Positions 7,027-13,113 of a stretch of DNA of 15,394 nucleotides are shown piece after piece. Within the stretch, counting starts at the first letter, position 1, and every line of letters begins with the position of its first letter. Below the pieces are notes generated by a model. That model did not search any database. It saw only the letters and a list, made by a program, of their open reading frames with translations, and was not told the origin of the DNA. This stretch comes from Lachnospiraceae bacterium UBA7205 (GTDB taxonomy: Bacteria; Bacillota; Clostridia; Lachnospirales; Lachnospiraceae). The stretch covers positions 110,230 to 125,623 of the forward strand of contig DKUL01000086.1 of the NCBI GenBank assembly GCA_002490665.1, given 5' to 3'. The position numbers were made by a program, and so were the translations under genes.

Positions 7027-7064
7027 CTTGAAAATAGATTCAAATAAAATTAGGAGGTACGGGC

Positions 7065-7607
7065 ATGTCACGTATAGGAAGAATGCCAATCGCGATTCCT
7101 GCAGGCGTCACTGTAGAAGTTGCAGAAAATAACAAAGTGACTGTAAAAGGTCCAAAGGGAACACTGGAAAGAGTGCTTCCGGCTGAGATGGAAATCAAAG
7201 TGGAAGGTGCAGAGGTTACTGTTACAAGACCGAACGATTTGAAGAAAATGAAATCTTTACATGGTTTGACAAGAACACTGATCAATAACATGGTTGTCGG
7301 TGTGACAAACGGGTATGAGAAGAAGCTTGAGGTAAACGGTGTAGGTTACAGGGCAGCTAAGGCTGGAAAGAAACTGACATTGTCCCTGGGATACTCTCAT
7401 CCGGTTGAAATGACTGACCCGGAAGGGATTGAGACAGTGCTTGATGGTGCAAATATCATCATTGTAAAGGGTATTGATAAAGAAAAAGTTGGCCAATTCG
7501 CAGCTGAAATCAGAGACAAGAGAAGACCGGAGCCATATAAGGGCAAGGGTATCAAGTATGCTGATGAGACAATCAGACGTAAAGTTGGTAAGACTGGCAA
7601 AAAGTAA
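7065..7607 (+). CDS. rplF: 50S ribosomal protein L6 (uL6)
   Basis: 180 residues, normal. L6 is an arm of the large subunit near the GTPase-associated centre and is required for late assembly. The family N-terminus SRIGRMPIAIPAGVTV and the C-terminal signature PEPYKGKGIKYADETIRRK are both present, and the two repeated halves typical of L6 can be followed. TAGGAGG lies about 9 nt before the ATG. It is followed 18 nt later by rplR. Confidence 0.98.
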   Translation: MSRIGRMPIAIPAGVTVEVAENNKVTVKGPKGTLERVLPAEMEIKVEGAEVTVTRPNDLKKMKSLHGLTRTLINNMVVGVTNGYEKKLEVNGVGYRAAKAGKKLTLSLGYSHPVEMTDPEGIETVLDGANIIIVKGIDKEKVGQFAAEIRDKRRPEPYKGKGIKYADETIRRKVGKTGKK

Positions 7608-7625
7608 ATAAGGAGGGCGTAAAAA

Positions 7626-7994
7626 ATGGTTAGTAAGAGATCAAGAGCAGAATTGCGTGCAAAGAAGCACATGAGAATACGTAACCGTTTAAGTGGTACG
7701 ACAGAAAGACCACGTCTGGCAGTATTCAGAAGCAATAATCATATGTATGCTCAAATTATTGACGATACAGTTGGAAACACATTGGTTGCAGCTTCTACTA
7801 CGGAGAAAGAAGTAAAGGCTGAACTGGAGAAGACCAATGACGTTGAGGCGGCAGCATATTTAGGCAAGGTAATTGCAAAAAGGGCGTTGGATAAAGGTAT
7901 CACGGAAGTGGTTTTCGACAGAGGCGGCTTTTTATACCATGGAAAAATCAAGGCTTTAGCTGAGGCAGCAAGAGAAGCTGGCTTGGTATTCTAG
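7626..7994 (+). CDS. rplR: 50S ribosomal protein L18 (uL18)
   Basis: 122 residues, normal. L18 binds 5S rRNA and attaches it to the central protuberance together with L5. The N-terminal basic part (RIRNRLSGTTERPRLAVFRSNNHMYAQIIDD) and the C-terminal VVFDRGGFLYHGKIKALAEAAREAGL are diagnostic. AAGGAGGG precedes the ATG. It is followed 16 nt later by rpsE. Confidence 0.98.
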   Translation: MVSKRSRAELRAKKHMRIRNRLSGTTERPRLAVFRSNNHMYAQIIDDTVGNTLVAASTTEKEVKAELEKTNDVEAAAYLGKVIAKRALDKGITEVVFDRGGFLYHGKIKALAEAAREAGLVF

Positions 7995-8010
7995 GAAGGG
8001 AGAAAATCAC

Positions 8011-8520
8011 ATGAAACGTACAATCATTGATGCTAGTCAGCTTGAATTAACAGATAAGGTTGTTACTATCAAGAGAGTAACCAAGACTGTTAAAGGTGGA
8101 CGTAACATGCGTTTTACCGCTTTGGTAGTTGTAGGTGACGGAAACGGTCACGTAGGCGCCGGACTTGGCAAGGCCGTAGAAATTCCTGAAGCGATACGTA
8201 AGGGAAAAGAAGATGCAATCAAGAATCTTGTAAGCATTGCCATGGATGAGAACAAGTCAATTACACATGATTTTATTGGTAATTACGGTTCTTCAAGTGT
8301 TCTGTTAAAGAAAGCTCCTGAAGGTACAGGTATCATCGCTGGTGGTCCTGCGCGTGTCGTTTGTGAGCTTGCAGGTATTAAGAACATTCGTACAAAGTCT
8401 TTAGGCTCTAACAACAAGCAGAATGTAGTGCTTTCTACAATTGCGGGTCTTTCACAGTTAAAGACACCTGAGCAGGTAGCTGCAAATCGTGGAAAATCTA
8501 TCGACGAGATTATGGCTTAA
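8011..8520 (+). CDS. rpsE: 30S ribosomal protein S5 (uS5)
   Basis: 169 residues, normal. S5 lies at the mRNA entry side and influences decoding accuracy. The dsRBD-like N-terminal half contains VKGGRNMRFTALVVVGDGNGHVG (from residue 27). The loop VKGGRNM at 27-33 is the site of spectinomycin-resistance changes in other bacteria and looks wild type here. The C-terminal half shows GIIAGGPARVVCELAGI and the usual NVVLSTIAGLSQL. AAGGGAG precedes the ATG. The stop codon TAA begins the AGGAGG site of rpmD. Confidence 0.98.
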   Translation: MKRTIIDASQLELTDKVVTIKRVTKTVKGGRNMRFTALVVVGDGNGHVGAGLGKAVEIPEAIRKGKEDAIKNLVSIAMDENKSITHDFIGNYGSSSVLLKKAPEGTGIIAGGPARVVCELAGIKNIRTKSLGSNNKQNVVLSTIAGLSQLKTPEQVAANRGKSIDEIMA

Positions 8521-8534
8521 GGAGGTAGACGAAG

Positions 8535-8717
8535 ATGGCAAAGACATTAAAAGTTACTTTGGTAAAATCAACAATCGGTGCAGTGCCCAAGAACAAGGCA
8601 ACTGTTGAGGCGATGGGGCTGAGAAAGCTTAACAAGACAGTAGAACTTCCGGACAACGAAGCAACCAGGGGCATGATTCGCAAAGTAAATCATTTAGTAA
8701 AAGTTGAAGAAGCATAA
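8535..8717 (+). CDS. rpmD: 50S ribosomal protein L30 (uL30)
   Basis: 60 residues, the small bacterial form. It starts KTLKVTLVKSTIGAVPKNKATVEAMGLRKLNKTVE and ends with RGMIRKVNHLVKVEE, both diagnostic. L30 is a small protein of the large subunit and is absent from some bacterial lineages, but present here between rpsE and rplO as usual. AGGAGG at 8520-8525 overlaps the rpsE stop, 9 nt before the ATG. Confidence 0.98.
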   Translation: MAKTLKVTLVKSTIGAVPKNKATVEAMGLRKLNKTVELPDNEATRGMIRKVNHLVKVEEA

Positions 8718-8737
8718 TACAAGGGAGGTGTCAGAAA

Positions 8738-9184
8738 ATGAGTTTGGAATTATCTAATTTAAGACCTGCCGATGGCTCAAAACATAGCAATAATTTTAGA
8801 AGAGGCCGTGGACATGGTTCAGGAAACGGCAAGACAGCCGGCAAGGGTCATAAGGGACAGAAAGCTCGTTCAGGAGCTCCAAGACCAGGCTTTGAAGGTG
8901 GTCAGATGCCTTTGTACAGACGTATTCCCAAGAGAGGTTTCCATAATAGAAATACGAAGGAAATTGTTGCAATCAACCTTGAAGTTTTAGAGAGATTTGA
9001 GGATGGGGCTACAGTTTCAGTGGACACATTAATCGAGACCGGAATCGTAAAAAATCCGAAAGATGGAGTAAAGATTTTAGGCAGGGGAGAATTAACTAAG
9101 AAGCTCAATGTTCAGGTAAATGCTTTCAGCGCATCTGCAAAGGAGAAGATTGAGGCACTTGGTGGAACAGCAGAGGTGATTTAA
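8738..9184 (+). CDS. rplO: 50S ribosomal protein L15 (uL15)
   Basis: 148 residues, normal. L15 is a late-assembly protein with a long basic, glycine-rich N-terminal extension into the rRNA, visible as RRGRGHGSGNGKTAGKGHKGQ (from about residue 22), then RPGFEGGQMPLYRRIPKRGF. GGGAGGTG precedes the ATG. The stop overlaps the secY ATG by one base (TAATG), coupling translation of secY to that of L15. Confidence 0.98.
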   Translation: MSLELSNLRPADGSKHSNNFRRGRGHGSGNGKTAGKGHKGQKARSGAPRPGFEGGQMPLYRRIPKRGFHNRNTKEIVAINLEVLERFEDGATVSVDTLIETGIVKNPKDGVKILGRGELTKKLNVQVNAFSASAKEKIEALGGTAEVI

Positions 9185-10497
9185 TGTTTTCTACGCTAAA
9201 GAACGCGTTTAAAATCAAGGAAATCAGAGTAAAATTATTGTTCACTTTCATGATGTTAGTGGTCATTCGTTTTGGTTCTCAGCTTCCTATTCCAGGTGTG
9301 AACAGAGATTATTTTTCATCGTGGTTTGAGGCACAGACTGGTGGTGCCTTCAGCTTCTTTGATGCATTTACAGGCGGTTCTTTTTCAAGGATGTCTGTAT
9401 TTGCATTAAATATCACACCTTATATTACTTCTTCCATCATAATGCAGCTTCTTACCATTGCAATTCCGAAGCTTGAGGAAATGCAGAAGGATGGAGAAGA
9501 TGGAAGGAAGAAAATAGCTTCTATTACACGTTATGTTACCGTGGCGCTTGCTCTGATTGAAAGTGCAGCTATGGCAATTGGATTTGGCAATCAGGGATTG
9601 CTTCAGAAGTATGGCCCTTTAGAAGTTATAACAGTAATTGCAGTTCTTACAGCCGGCAGTGCTTTCCTCATGTGGATTGGTGAGCGTATAACAGAGAAGG
9701 GTGTTGGAAATGGTATTTCGATCGTACTCATTATCAACATTATTTCACGGCTGCCGGATGATTTTGCAAAGCTGTACGAGCAGTTCTGCAAGGGTAAGTC
9801 CATTCCTCTTGCAGTTGTTGCAGCAGTTATCATCATTGCAATTATTTTGGCAATGACAGTATTCGTAGTTGTCTTAAATAGTGCGGTGCGTAAGATTCCT
9901 GTACAGTATGCAAAAAAAATCCAGGGAAACAAAATGGTCGGGGGTCAGATGACGTTTCTTCCATTAAAGGTGAATACAGCAGGTGTTATTCCGATTATCT
10001 TTGCATCTTCGTTAATGCAGTTTCCGATTGTTATTTCCACATTGGTTGGATATAGCGGGAACGGTATATGGAGGCAGATACTCAACGGTTTAAATCAGGA
10101 CAGCTGGTGTAATCCGGATCAACTTGTCTATTCCATTGGTCTTGTTGTTTACGTCTTATTGACAGTATTTTTTGCATATTTCTATACGTCGTTGACATTC
10201 AACCCCTTGGAGATTGCAAATAATATGAAAAAACAGGGCGGGTTTATTCCGGGTATCAGACCAGGTAAGCCGACCAGTGATTATCTGAACAAAGTGCTCA
10301 ATGCAATTATTTTTATCGGTGCGATAGGACTTGTCGTTGTGGCAGTTGTACCATTTTTCTTCAATGGTGTGTTTAAGGCATCTGTTTCATTTGGTGGAAC
10401 AAGCTTAATCATTATTGTCAGTGTCGTGCTTGAAACGATAAAGCAGATTGAGTCCCAGATGCTGGTACGTAATTACAAAGGTTTTTTGAATGATTAA
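9184..10497 (+). CDS. secY: Protein translocase subunit SecY
   Basis: 437 residues. SecY forms the SecYEG channel that carries unfolded proteins across, or into, the cytoplasmic membrane. Hydrophobic stretches fit the usual ten membrane segments, for example residues about 17-35, 70-95, 117-137, 147-165, 208-233, 266-290, 313-336, 372-393 and 403-417. Family landmarks are GERITEKGVGNGISI (166-180), KIPVQYAKK (237-245), the cytosolic loop GGFIPGIRPGKPT (352-364) and FGGTSL (403-408). The ATG overlaps the rplO stop. GAGGTGAT at 9173-9180, inside rplO, is a strong match to the anti-Shine-Dalgarno sequence. The strongest hairpin of the window follows the gene. Confidence 0.98.
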   Translation: MFSTLKNAFKIKEIRVKLLFTFMMLVVIRFGSQLPIPGVNRDYFSSWFEAQTGGAFSFFDAFTGGSFSRMSVFALNITPYITSSIIMQLLTIAIPKLEEMQKDGEDGRKKIASITRYVTVALALIESAAMAIGFGNQGLLQKYGPLEVITVIAVLTAGSAFLMWIGERITEKGVGNGISIVLIINIISRLPDDFAKLYEQFCKGKSIPLAVVAAVIIIAIILAMTVFVVVLNSAVRKIPVQYAKKIQGNKMVGGQMTFLPLKVNTAGVIPIIFASSLMQFPIVISTLVGYSGNGIWRQILNGLNQDSWCNPDQLVYSIGLVVYVLLTVFFAYFYTSLTFNPLEIANNMKKQGGFIPGIRPGKPTSDYLNKVLNAIIFIGAIGLVVVAVVPFFFNGVFKASVSFGGTSLIIIVSVVLETIKQIESQMLVRNYKGFLND

Positions 10498-10504
10498 TCA
10501 TGGA

Positions 10505-10548
10505 CAATCGGATAGAAGCAAAGCATCTGCTTTGCTTCTATCCGATTG
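10505..10548 (+). repeat. Perfect 21-bp inverted repeat downstream of secY
   Basis: Bases 10505-10525 are exactly complementary to 10528-10548, leaving a 2-base centre (TC), so a 21-bp stem with a tight loop can form in mRNA from either strand. The first arm begins CAATCGGATAG and the second ends CTATCCGATTG. It starts 8 nt after the secY stop. The next bases are GTAGTTTGAATT, not a T-run, so a classical terminator is unlikely on the + strand. It could be a 3' stabiliser of the S10-spc message, an RNase III-type processing site or a small mobile palindrome. Confidence 0.85.
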
Positions 10549-10553
10549 GTAGT

Positions 10554-10606
10554 TTGAATTGAGTCTATTTTTGGCTGAAAAGATAAATTGAATTGAAACT
10601 ATTTTG
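10554..10606 (+). repeat. Imperfect 19-nt direct repeat before adk
   Basis: TTGAATTGAGTCTATTTTT at 10554-10572 and TTGAATTGAAACTATTTTG at 10588-10606 agree at 16 of 19 positions, 34 nt apart start to start. The region is very AT-rich and precedes the adk ribosome-binding site. It could be an upstream control region or a local duplication. A promoter reading (TTGAAA 10593-10598, TATTTT 10616-10621) would start transcription inside the ribosome-binding site, so it is not called. Confidence 0.5.
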
Positions 10607-10636
10607 TAAATTAAATATTTTAAAGGAGGAACTAGG

Positions 10637-11278
10637 ATGAAGATTATTATGTTAGGAGCACCTGGCGCAGGAAAAGGTACACAGGCGAAAATGATTGCAG
10701 AGAAGTTTGCAATTCCGCATATCTCAACGGGAGATATTTTCCGCGCAAACATTAAGAATGGCACAGAACTTGGTATGGAAGCGAAGAAATACATGGATCA
10801 GGGACTGCTGGTGCCGGATGAGCTCACAGTAAAAATACTGCTTGACAGGGTGGCACAGGACGACTGCAAGAATGGATATGTATTGGACGGATTCCCAAGG
10901 ACAATTCCGCAGGCAGAGGTTCTTGACAAGGCGCTTACGGAGCTTGGGGACAAGATTGATTATGCAATCAATGTCGATGTGCCCGATGAGAATATCATTA
11001 ACAGAATGTCGGGAAGGCGTGCCTGCGTGAACTGTGGCGCAACATACCATGTTGTTCATATTCCGCCTAAAAATGAGGGAATATGTGATACCTGTAATTC
11101 GGAATTAATCTTAAGGGATGACGACAAGCCGGAAACAGTTAAGAACCGTCTTGAAGTTTACCATAAGCAGACACAGCCGCTGATCGATTTTTATTCGGCA
11201 AAAGGCGTTTTAAAGTCGGTGGATGGAACGGTTGACATGAAGGATGTATTTGAGTCAATTGTAAAAATCCTGTCTTAA
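10637..11278 (+). CDS. adk: Adenylate kinase, zinc-binding LID type
   Basis: 213 residues, long bacterial form. It catalyses AMP + ATP to 2 ADP in the cytoplasm. The P-loop GAPGAGKGT is at residues 7-15 and the AMP-binding part STGDIFR at 30-36. LDGFPRTIPQA (83-93) is the family signature. The LID holds four cysteines at 130, 133, 150 and 153 (CVNC...CDTC), the structural zinc site common in Gram-positive enzymes; many Gram-negative enzymes have other residues there. AAAGGAGG lies upstream. Its place between secY and map is standard, linking nucleotide supply to the translation operon. A 16-bp hairpin can form in the spacer behind it. Confidence 0.98.
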   Translation: MKIIMLGAPGAGKGTQAKMIAEKFAIPHISTGDIFRANIKNGTELGMEAKKYMDQGLLVPDELTVKILLDRVAQDDCKNGYVLDGFPRTIPQAEVLDKALTELGDKIDYAINVDVPDENIINRMSGRRACVNCGATYHVVHIPPKNEGICDTCNSELILRDDDKPETVKNRLEVYHKQTQPLIDFYSAKGVLKSVDGTVDMKDVFESIVKILS

Positions 11279-11292
11279 GTATTGAATATTGC

Positions 11293-11345
11293 TGCAGTGC
11301 ACACCTGCAGCGCCGACAGGAATTTGAAAGCAGGTGTGCGCTGTA
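11293..11345 (+). promoter_or_regulatory. Long hairpin in the adk-map spacer
   Basis: Bases 11293-11308 (TGCAGTGCACACCTGC) can pair with 11330-11345 (GCAGGTGTGCGCTGTA). This gives 16 pairs including two G-U, ten of them uninterrupted Watson-Crick at the loop end, around a 21-nt loop. It ends just before the map ribosome-binding site GGAGGAG (11349-11355), which stays outside the stem. No T-run follows, so it is not called a terminator. It may affect processing or map initiation. Confidence 0.6.
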
Positions 11346-11361
11346 TTCGGAGGAGTAGGAA

Positions 11362-12114
11362 ATGGCCGTTACAATTAAGACGCATCGGGAAATTGACTTG
11401 ATGCGCGAATCGTGTAAAATACTGGCTAAGGTACATGAGGAGCTAGGGCAGGCAATTAAACCTGGAATATCCACACTTTATATTGACCAGCTTGGTGAGA
11501 AGCTAATCAGGGATATGGGGTGCGTACCAAATTTTTTACATTATAACGGTTATCCGGCATCAATCTGTGTGTCGGTAAATGATGAAGTTGTTCATGGGAT
11601 ACCAAGGGCGGACAGGATATTGCAGGAAGGCGATATTGTCAGCCTTGACTGCGGGCTTATATATAAGGGGTATCATTCTGATGCCGCAAGGACGCATGGC
11701 GTGGGGCAGATAAGTCCGGAGGCACAAAAGCTTATTGAAGAGACAAAGAAATCATTTTATGAAGGAATAAAGTGGGCGAAAGCAGGCAACCACCTTCATG
11801 ATATATCTAATTCCATAGATCGCTATATTTCGCAGTTCGGATATGGAATCGTTCATGATTTGGTAGGGCATGGAATCGGGACTTCACTTCATGAGGATCC
11901 GGAGGTGCCAAATTTCAGACAGAAAAAGAGAGGGATGAAGCTTCGTGCCGGAATGACGCTTGCGATAGAACCCATGATTAATATGGGGCACGGCGAAGTG
12001 GAATGGCTGGACGATGACTGGACAGTTGTTACAGAGGACGGTTCATTATCTGCACATTATGAGAATACAATTCTAATAACTGACGGTGAACCTGAAATTC
12101 TTACTCTTATATAG
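11362..12114 (+). CDS. map: Methionine aminopeptidase, type I
   Basis: 250 residues. It removes the initiator methionine from nascent proteins at the ribosome exit. The five metal ligands of the pita-bread fold can be assigned: D96 (SLDCGL), D107 (YHSDAARTHGVG), H170 (LVGHGIG), E203 (AIEPMI) and E234 (HYENTILIT). H78 (VVHGIP) and H177 (SLHEDPEVPNF) are the usual substrate-binding histidines. There is no N-terminal zinc-finger extension with an SH3-binding motif, so this is the plain short type Ia form. GGAGGAG precedes the ATG. The KOW-domain gene starts 12 nt after the stop. Confidence 0.98.
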   Translation: MAVTIKTHREIDLMRESCKILAKVHEELGQAIKPGISTLYIDQLGEKLIRDMGCVPNFLHYNGYPASICVSVNDEVVHGIPRADRILQEGDIVSLDCGLIYKGYHSDAARTHGVGQISPEAQKLIEETKKSFYEGIKWAKAGNHLHDISNSIDRYISQFGYGIVHDLVGHGIGTSLHEDPEVPNFRQKKRGMKLRAGMTLAIEPMINMGHGEVEWLDDDWTVVTEDGSLSAHYENTILITDGEPEILTLI

Positions 12115-12126
12115 GAGAGGAAAAGA

Positions 12127-12381
12127 ATGATTGGTTTTTTGGCATATTCATTAGCGGGACATGACAAGGGTAAAATATATCTTGTCGTAGAGGAAACACA
12201 AAATTATGTATATGTGGCAGATGGGCAGATACGGCTGATTGACACACCGAAGAAAAAAAACAAGAAGCATATACAGATAATTAAAAAAAATGACAGGTGC
12301 ACAGATATCCCGTCTATGACAAATGAGAGAATAAAATATATAATTAAGCAATATTGTAGAGACATTAAGGAGGTAAAATAA
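12127..12381 (+). CDS. KOW-domain protein of the map-infA interval (L14e-like), function unknown
   Basis: 84 residues. The first 40 residues look like a KOW or SH3-like RNA-binding fold: FLAYSLAGHDKGKIYLVVEE, then YVYVADGQIRLIDTPKKKNKKH, similar to eukaryotic and archaeal L14e-type proteins. A lysine-rich segment (42-54) and a probable helix at the C-terminus (TNERIKYIIKQYCRDIKEV) follow. GGAGAGG precedes the ATG, and the stop overlaps the infA ATG (TAATG), so it is translated with infA. I recall such small KOW genes at this position in clostridia. The role is unknown; a ribosome-associated RNA-binding function is inferred from fold and context. A and T content appears higher than in its neighbours. 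Confidence 0.85.
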   Translation: MIGFLAYSLAGHDKGKIYLVVEETQNYVYVADGQIRLIDTPKKKNKKHIQIIKKNDRCTDIPSMTNERIKYIIKQYCRDIKEVK

Positions 12382-12599
12382 TGTCAAAGTCCGATGTAAT
12401 AGAAATTGAAGGAACAGTAGTGGAAAAGCTTCCAAATACAATGTTTCAGGTAGAACTGGAAAATGGCCACAGGGTACTTGCGCACATCAGCGGAAAGCTA
12501 AGGCAGAATTTTATCCGTATCCTTCCTGGCGATAAAGTAACGTTAGAGTTATCACCATATGATTTGTCAAAGGGAAGAATTATATGGAGGGATAAATAA
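12381..12599 (+). CDS. infA: Translation initiation factor IF-1
   Basis: 72 residues, exactly typical. IF-1 is a single OB-fold (S1-like) protein that blocks the A site of the 30S subunit during initiation. The sequence IEGTVVEKLPNTMFQVELENGH, then VLAHISGKLRQNFIRILPGDKV and YDLSKGRIIWR, is unmistakable. The ATG overlaps the stop of the preceding KOW gene by one base, with AAGGAGG 9-10 nt upstream. After the stop come a weak 7-bp AT hairpin (12600-12617) and then a strong promoter, so infA may be the last gene of the upstream unit. Confidence 0.98.
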   Translation: MSKSDVIEIEGTVVEKLPNTMFQVELENGHRVLAHISGKLRQNFIRILPGDKVTLELSPYDLSKGRIIWRDK

Positions 12600-12624
12600 A
12601 ACAAATAAAAATTTGTTGCAGGGC

Positions 12625-12653
12625 TTGCATTTATTTTATTTGCATGCTATAAT
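12625..12653 (+). promoter_or_regulatory. Strong housekeeping (sigma-A type) promoter with extended -10, before rpmJ
   Basis: TTGCAT (12625-12630, 4 of 6 with TTGACA) and a perfect TATAAT (12648-12653) are separated by 17 nt. TG at 12645-12646 gives the extended -10 motif TGCTATAAT. Transcription would start near 12659-12661, leaving a leader of about 26 nt with AAAGGAGGG before the rpmJ ATG. The surrounding gap is AT-rich. It is the best promoter I can find in the window and suggests that rpmJ and the alpha cluster can be transcribed independently of the S10-spc message. Confidence 0.8.
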
Positions 12654-12685
12654 GTAAAACGGTCTTTTTGAAAGGAGGGTTTAAC

Positions 12686-12799
12686 ATGAAGGTTAGATCA
12701 TCAGTAAAACCTATTTGCGAAAAGTGCAAAGTTATCAAGAGAAAAGGAAGAATCAGAATTATCTGTGAGAATCCGAAACACAAGCAGAGACAGGGTTAA
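12686..12799 (+). CDS. rpmJ: 50S ribosomal protein L36, zinc type (bL36)
   Basis: 37 residues, the usual length for this very small protein. It begins MKVRSSVKPICEKCKVIKR. The zinc ligands are C11, C14, C27 and H32 (CxxC, then C, then H), so this is the zinc-binding (C+) form. L36 sits deep in the large subunit near L6 and helps shape helices of 23S rRNA. AAAGGAGGG at about 12671-12679 is the ribosome-binding site. It is flanked by a strong promoter upstream and a 314-nt non-coding gap downstream, which is unusual, since rpmJ is normally close to rpsM. Confidence 0.97.
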   Translation: MKVRSSVKPICEKCKVIKRKGRIRIICENPKHKQRQG

Positions 12800-13113
12800 T
12801 GCATCCCACAATCTGTATGTAATGTGCGGCTGAGGCATATGTCCCGAACCGTCAAAGGGAGTATGCTATAAATATATAACAGACAGTTGGTTTGTTGTGT
12901 GTTTACTTCTTGATACCGAGAAAAGTTTCGCGTGAGAAAACTTTGACAGATGTCAGAGCGGCAGAAAAACAAGACAAATCTGCCACCGGTTAGTATCGGA
13001 AAAACCGGATGGATATCCGGTCGGGTACAGAGTACCCCAATCAATTAGTTTACTATTAATATGTGATAAGACAGCGTATTGTTTTATCACAAAACAAGAT
13101 GGAGGAATTTAAC
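12800..13113 (+). promoter_or_regulatory. 314-nt structured leader between rpmJ and rpsM
   Basis: No convincing ORF lies on either strand. Visible stems, 5' to 3': GCATA/TATGC with CCC/GGG (12835-12866); AAAGTTT (12922-12928) with AAACTTT (12938-12944); GGCAGA (12960-12965) with TCTGCC (12979-12984); ACCGGAT (13004-13010) with ATCCGGT (13015-13021); GGGTAC (13023-13028) with GTACCC (13032-13037); and GTGATAAGACA (13063-13073) with TGTTTTATCAC (13080-13090). AACCGG (13003-13008) can instead pair with CCGGTT (12986-12991), excluding the fourth stem. The rpsM ribosome-binding site GGAGG (13101-13105) follows the last stem. In E. coli S4 represses the alpha operon in the leader of rpsM; a comparable role here is inference only. 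Confidence 0.6.

Noticed and set aside
8772..8990. 72-codon open frame on the + strand
   Set aside because: Wholly inside rplO in another frame, without its own ribosome-binding site.
10505..10560. Intrinsic terminator after secY
   Set aside because: The stem is excellent, but the sequence after it is GTAGTTTGAATT, without the T-run needed; recorded as an inverted repeat instead.
10593..10621. TTGAAA-17-TATTTT as an adk promoter
   Set aside because: Transcription would begin within the adk ribosome-binding site at about 10628.
12867..12872. TGCTATAAA at 12864-12872 as a second extended -10 promoter
   Set aside because: No -35 match at the right distance (CCGAAC at 12844-12849), and part of it lies in a possible stem. 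Kept as a weak possibility only.
12943..12971. Perfect TTGACA in the rpmJ-rpsM leader as a promoter
   Set aside because: No acceptable -10 at 16-18 nt; the sequence there is a run of A.
12796..13044. 82-codon open frame on the - strand in the rpmJ-rpsM gap
   Set aside because: It would start at a TTG without a ribosome-binding site, has no recognisable motif, and runs through the inverted repeats of the leader.
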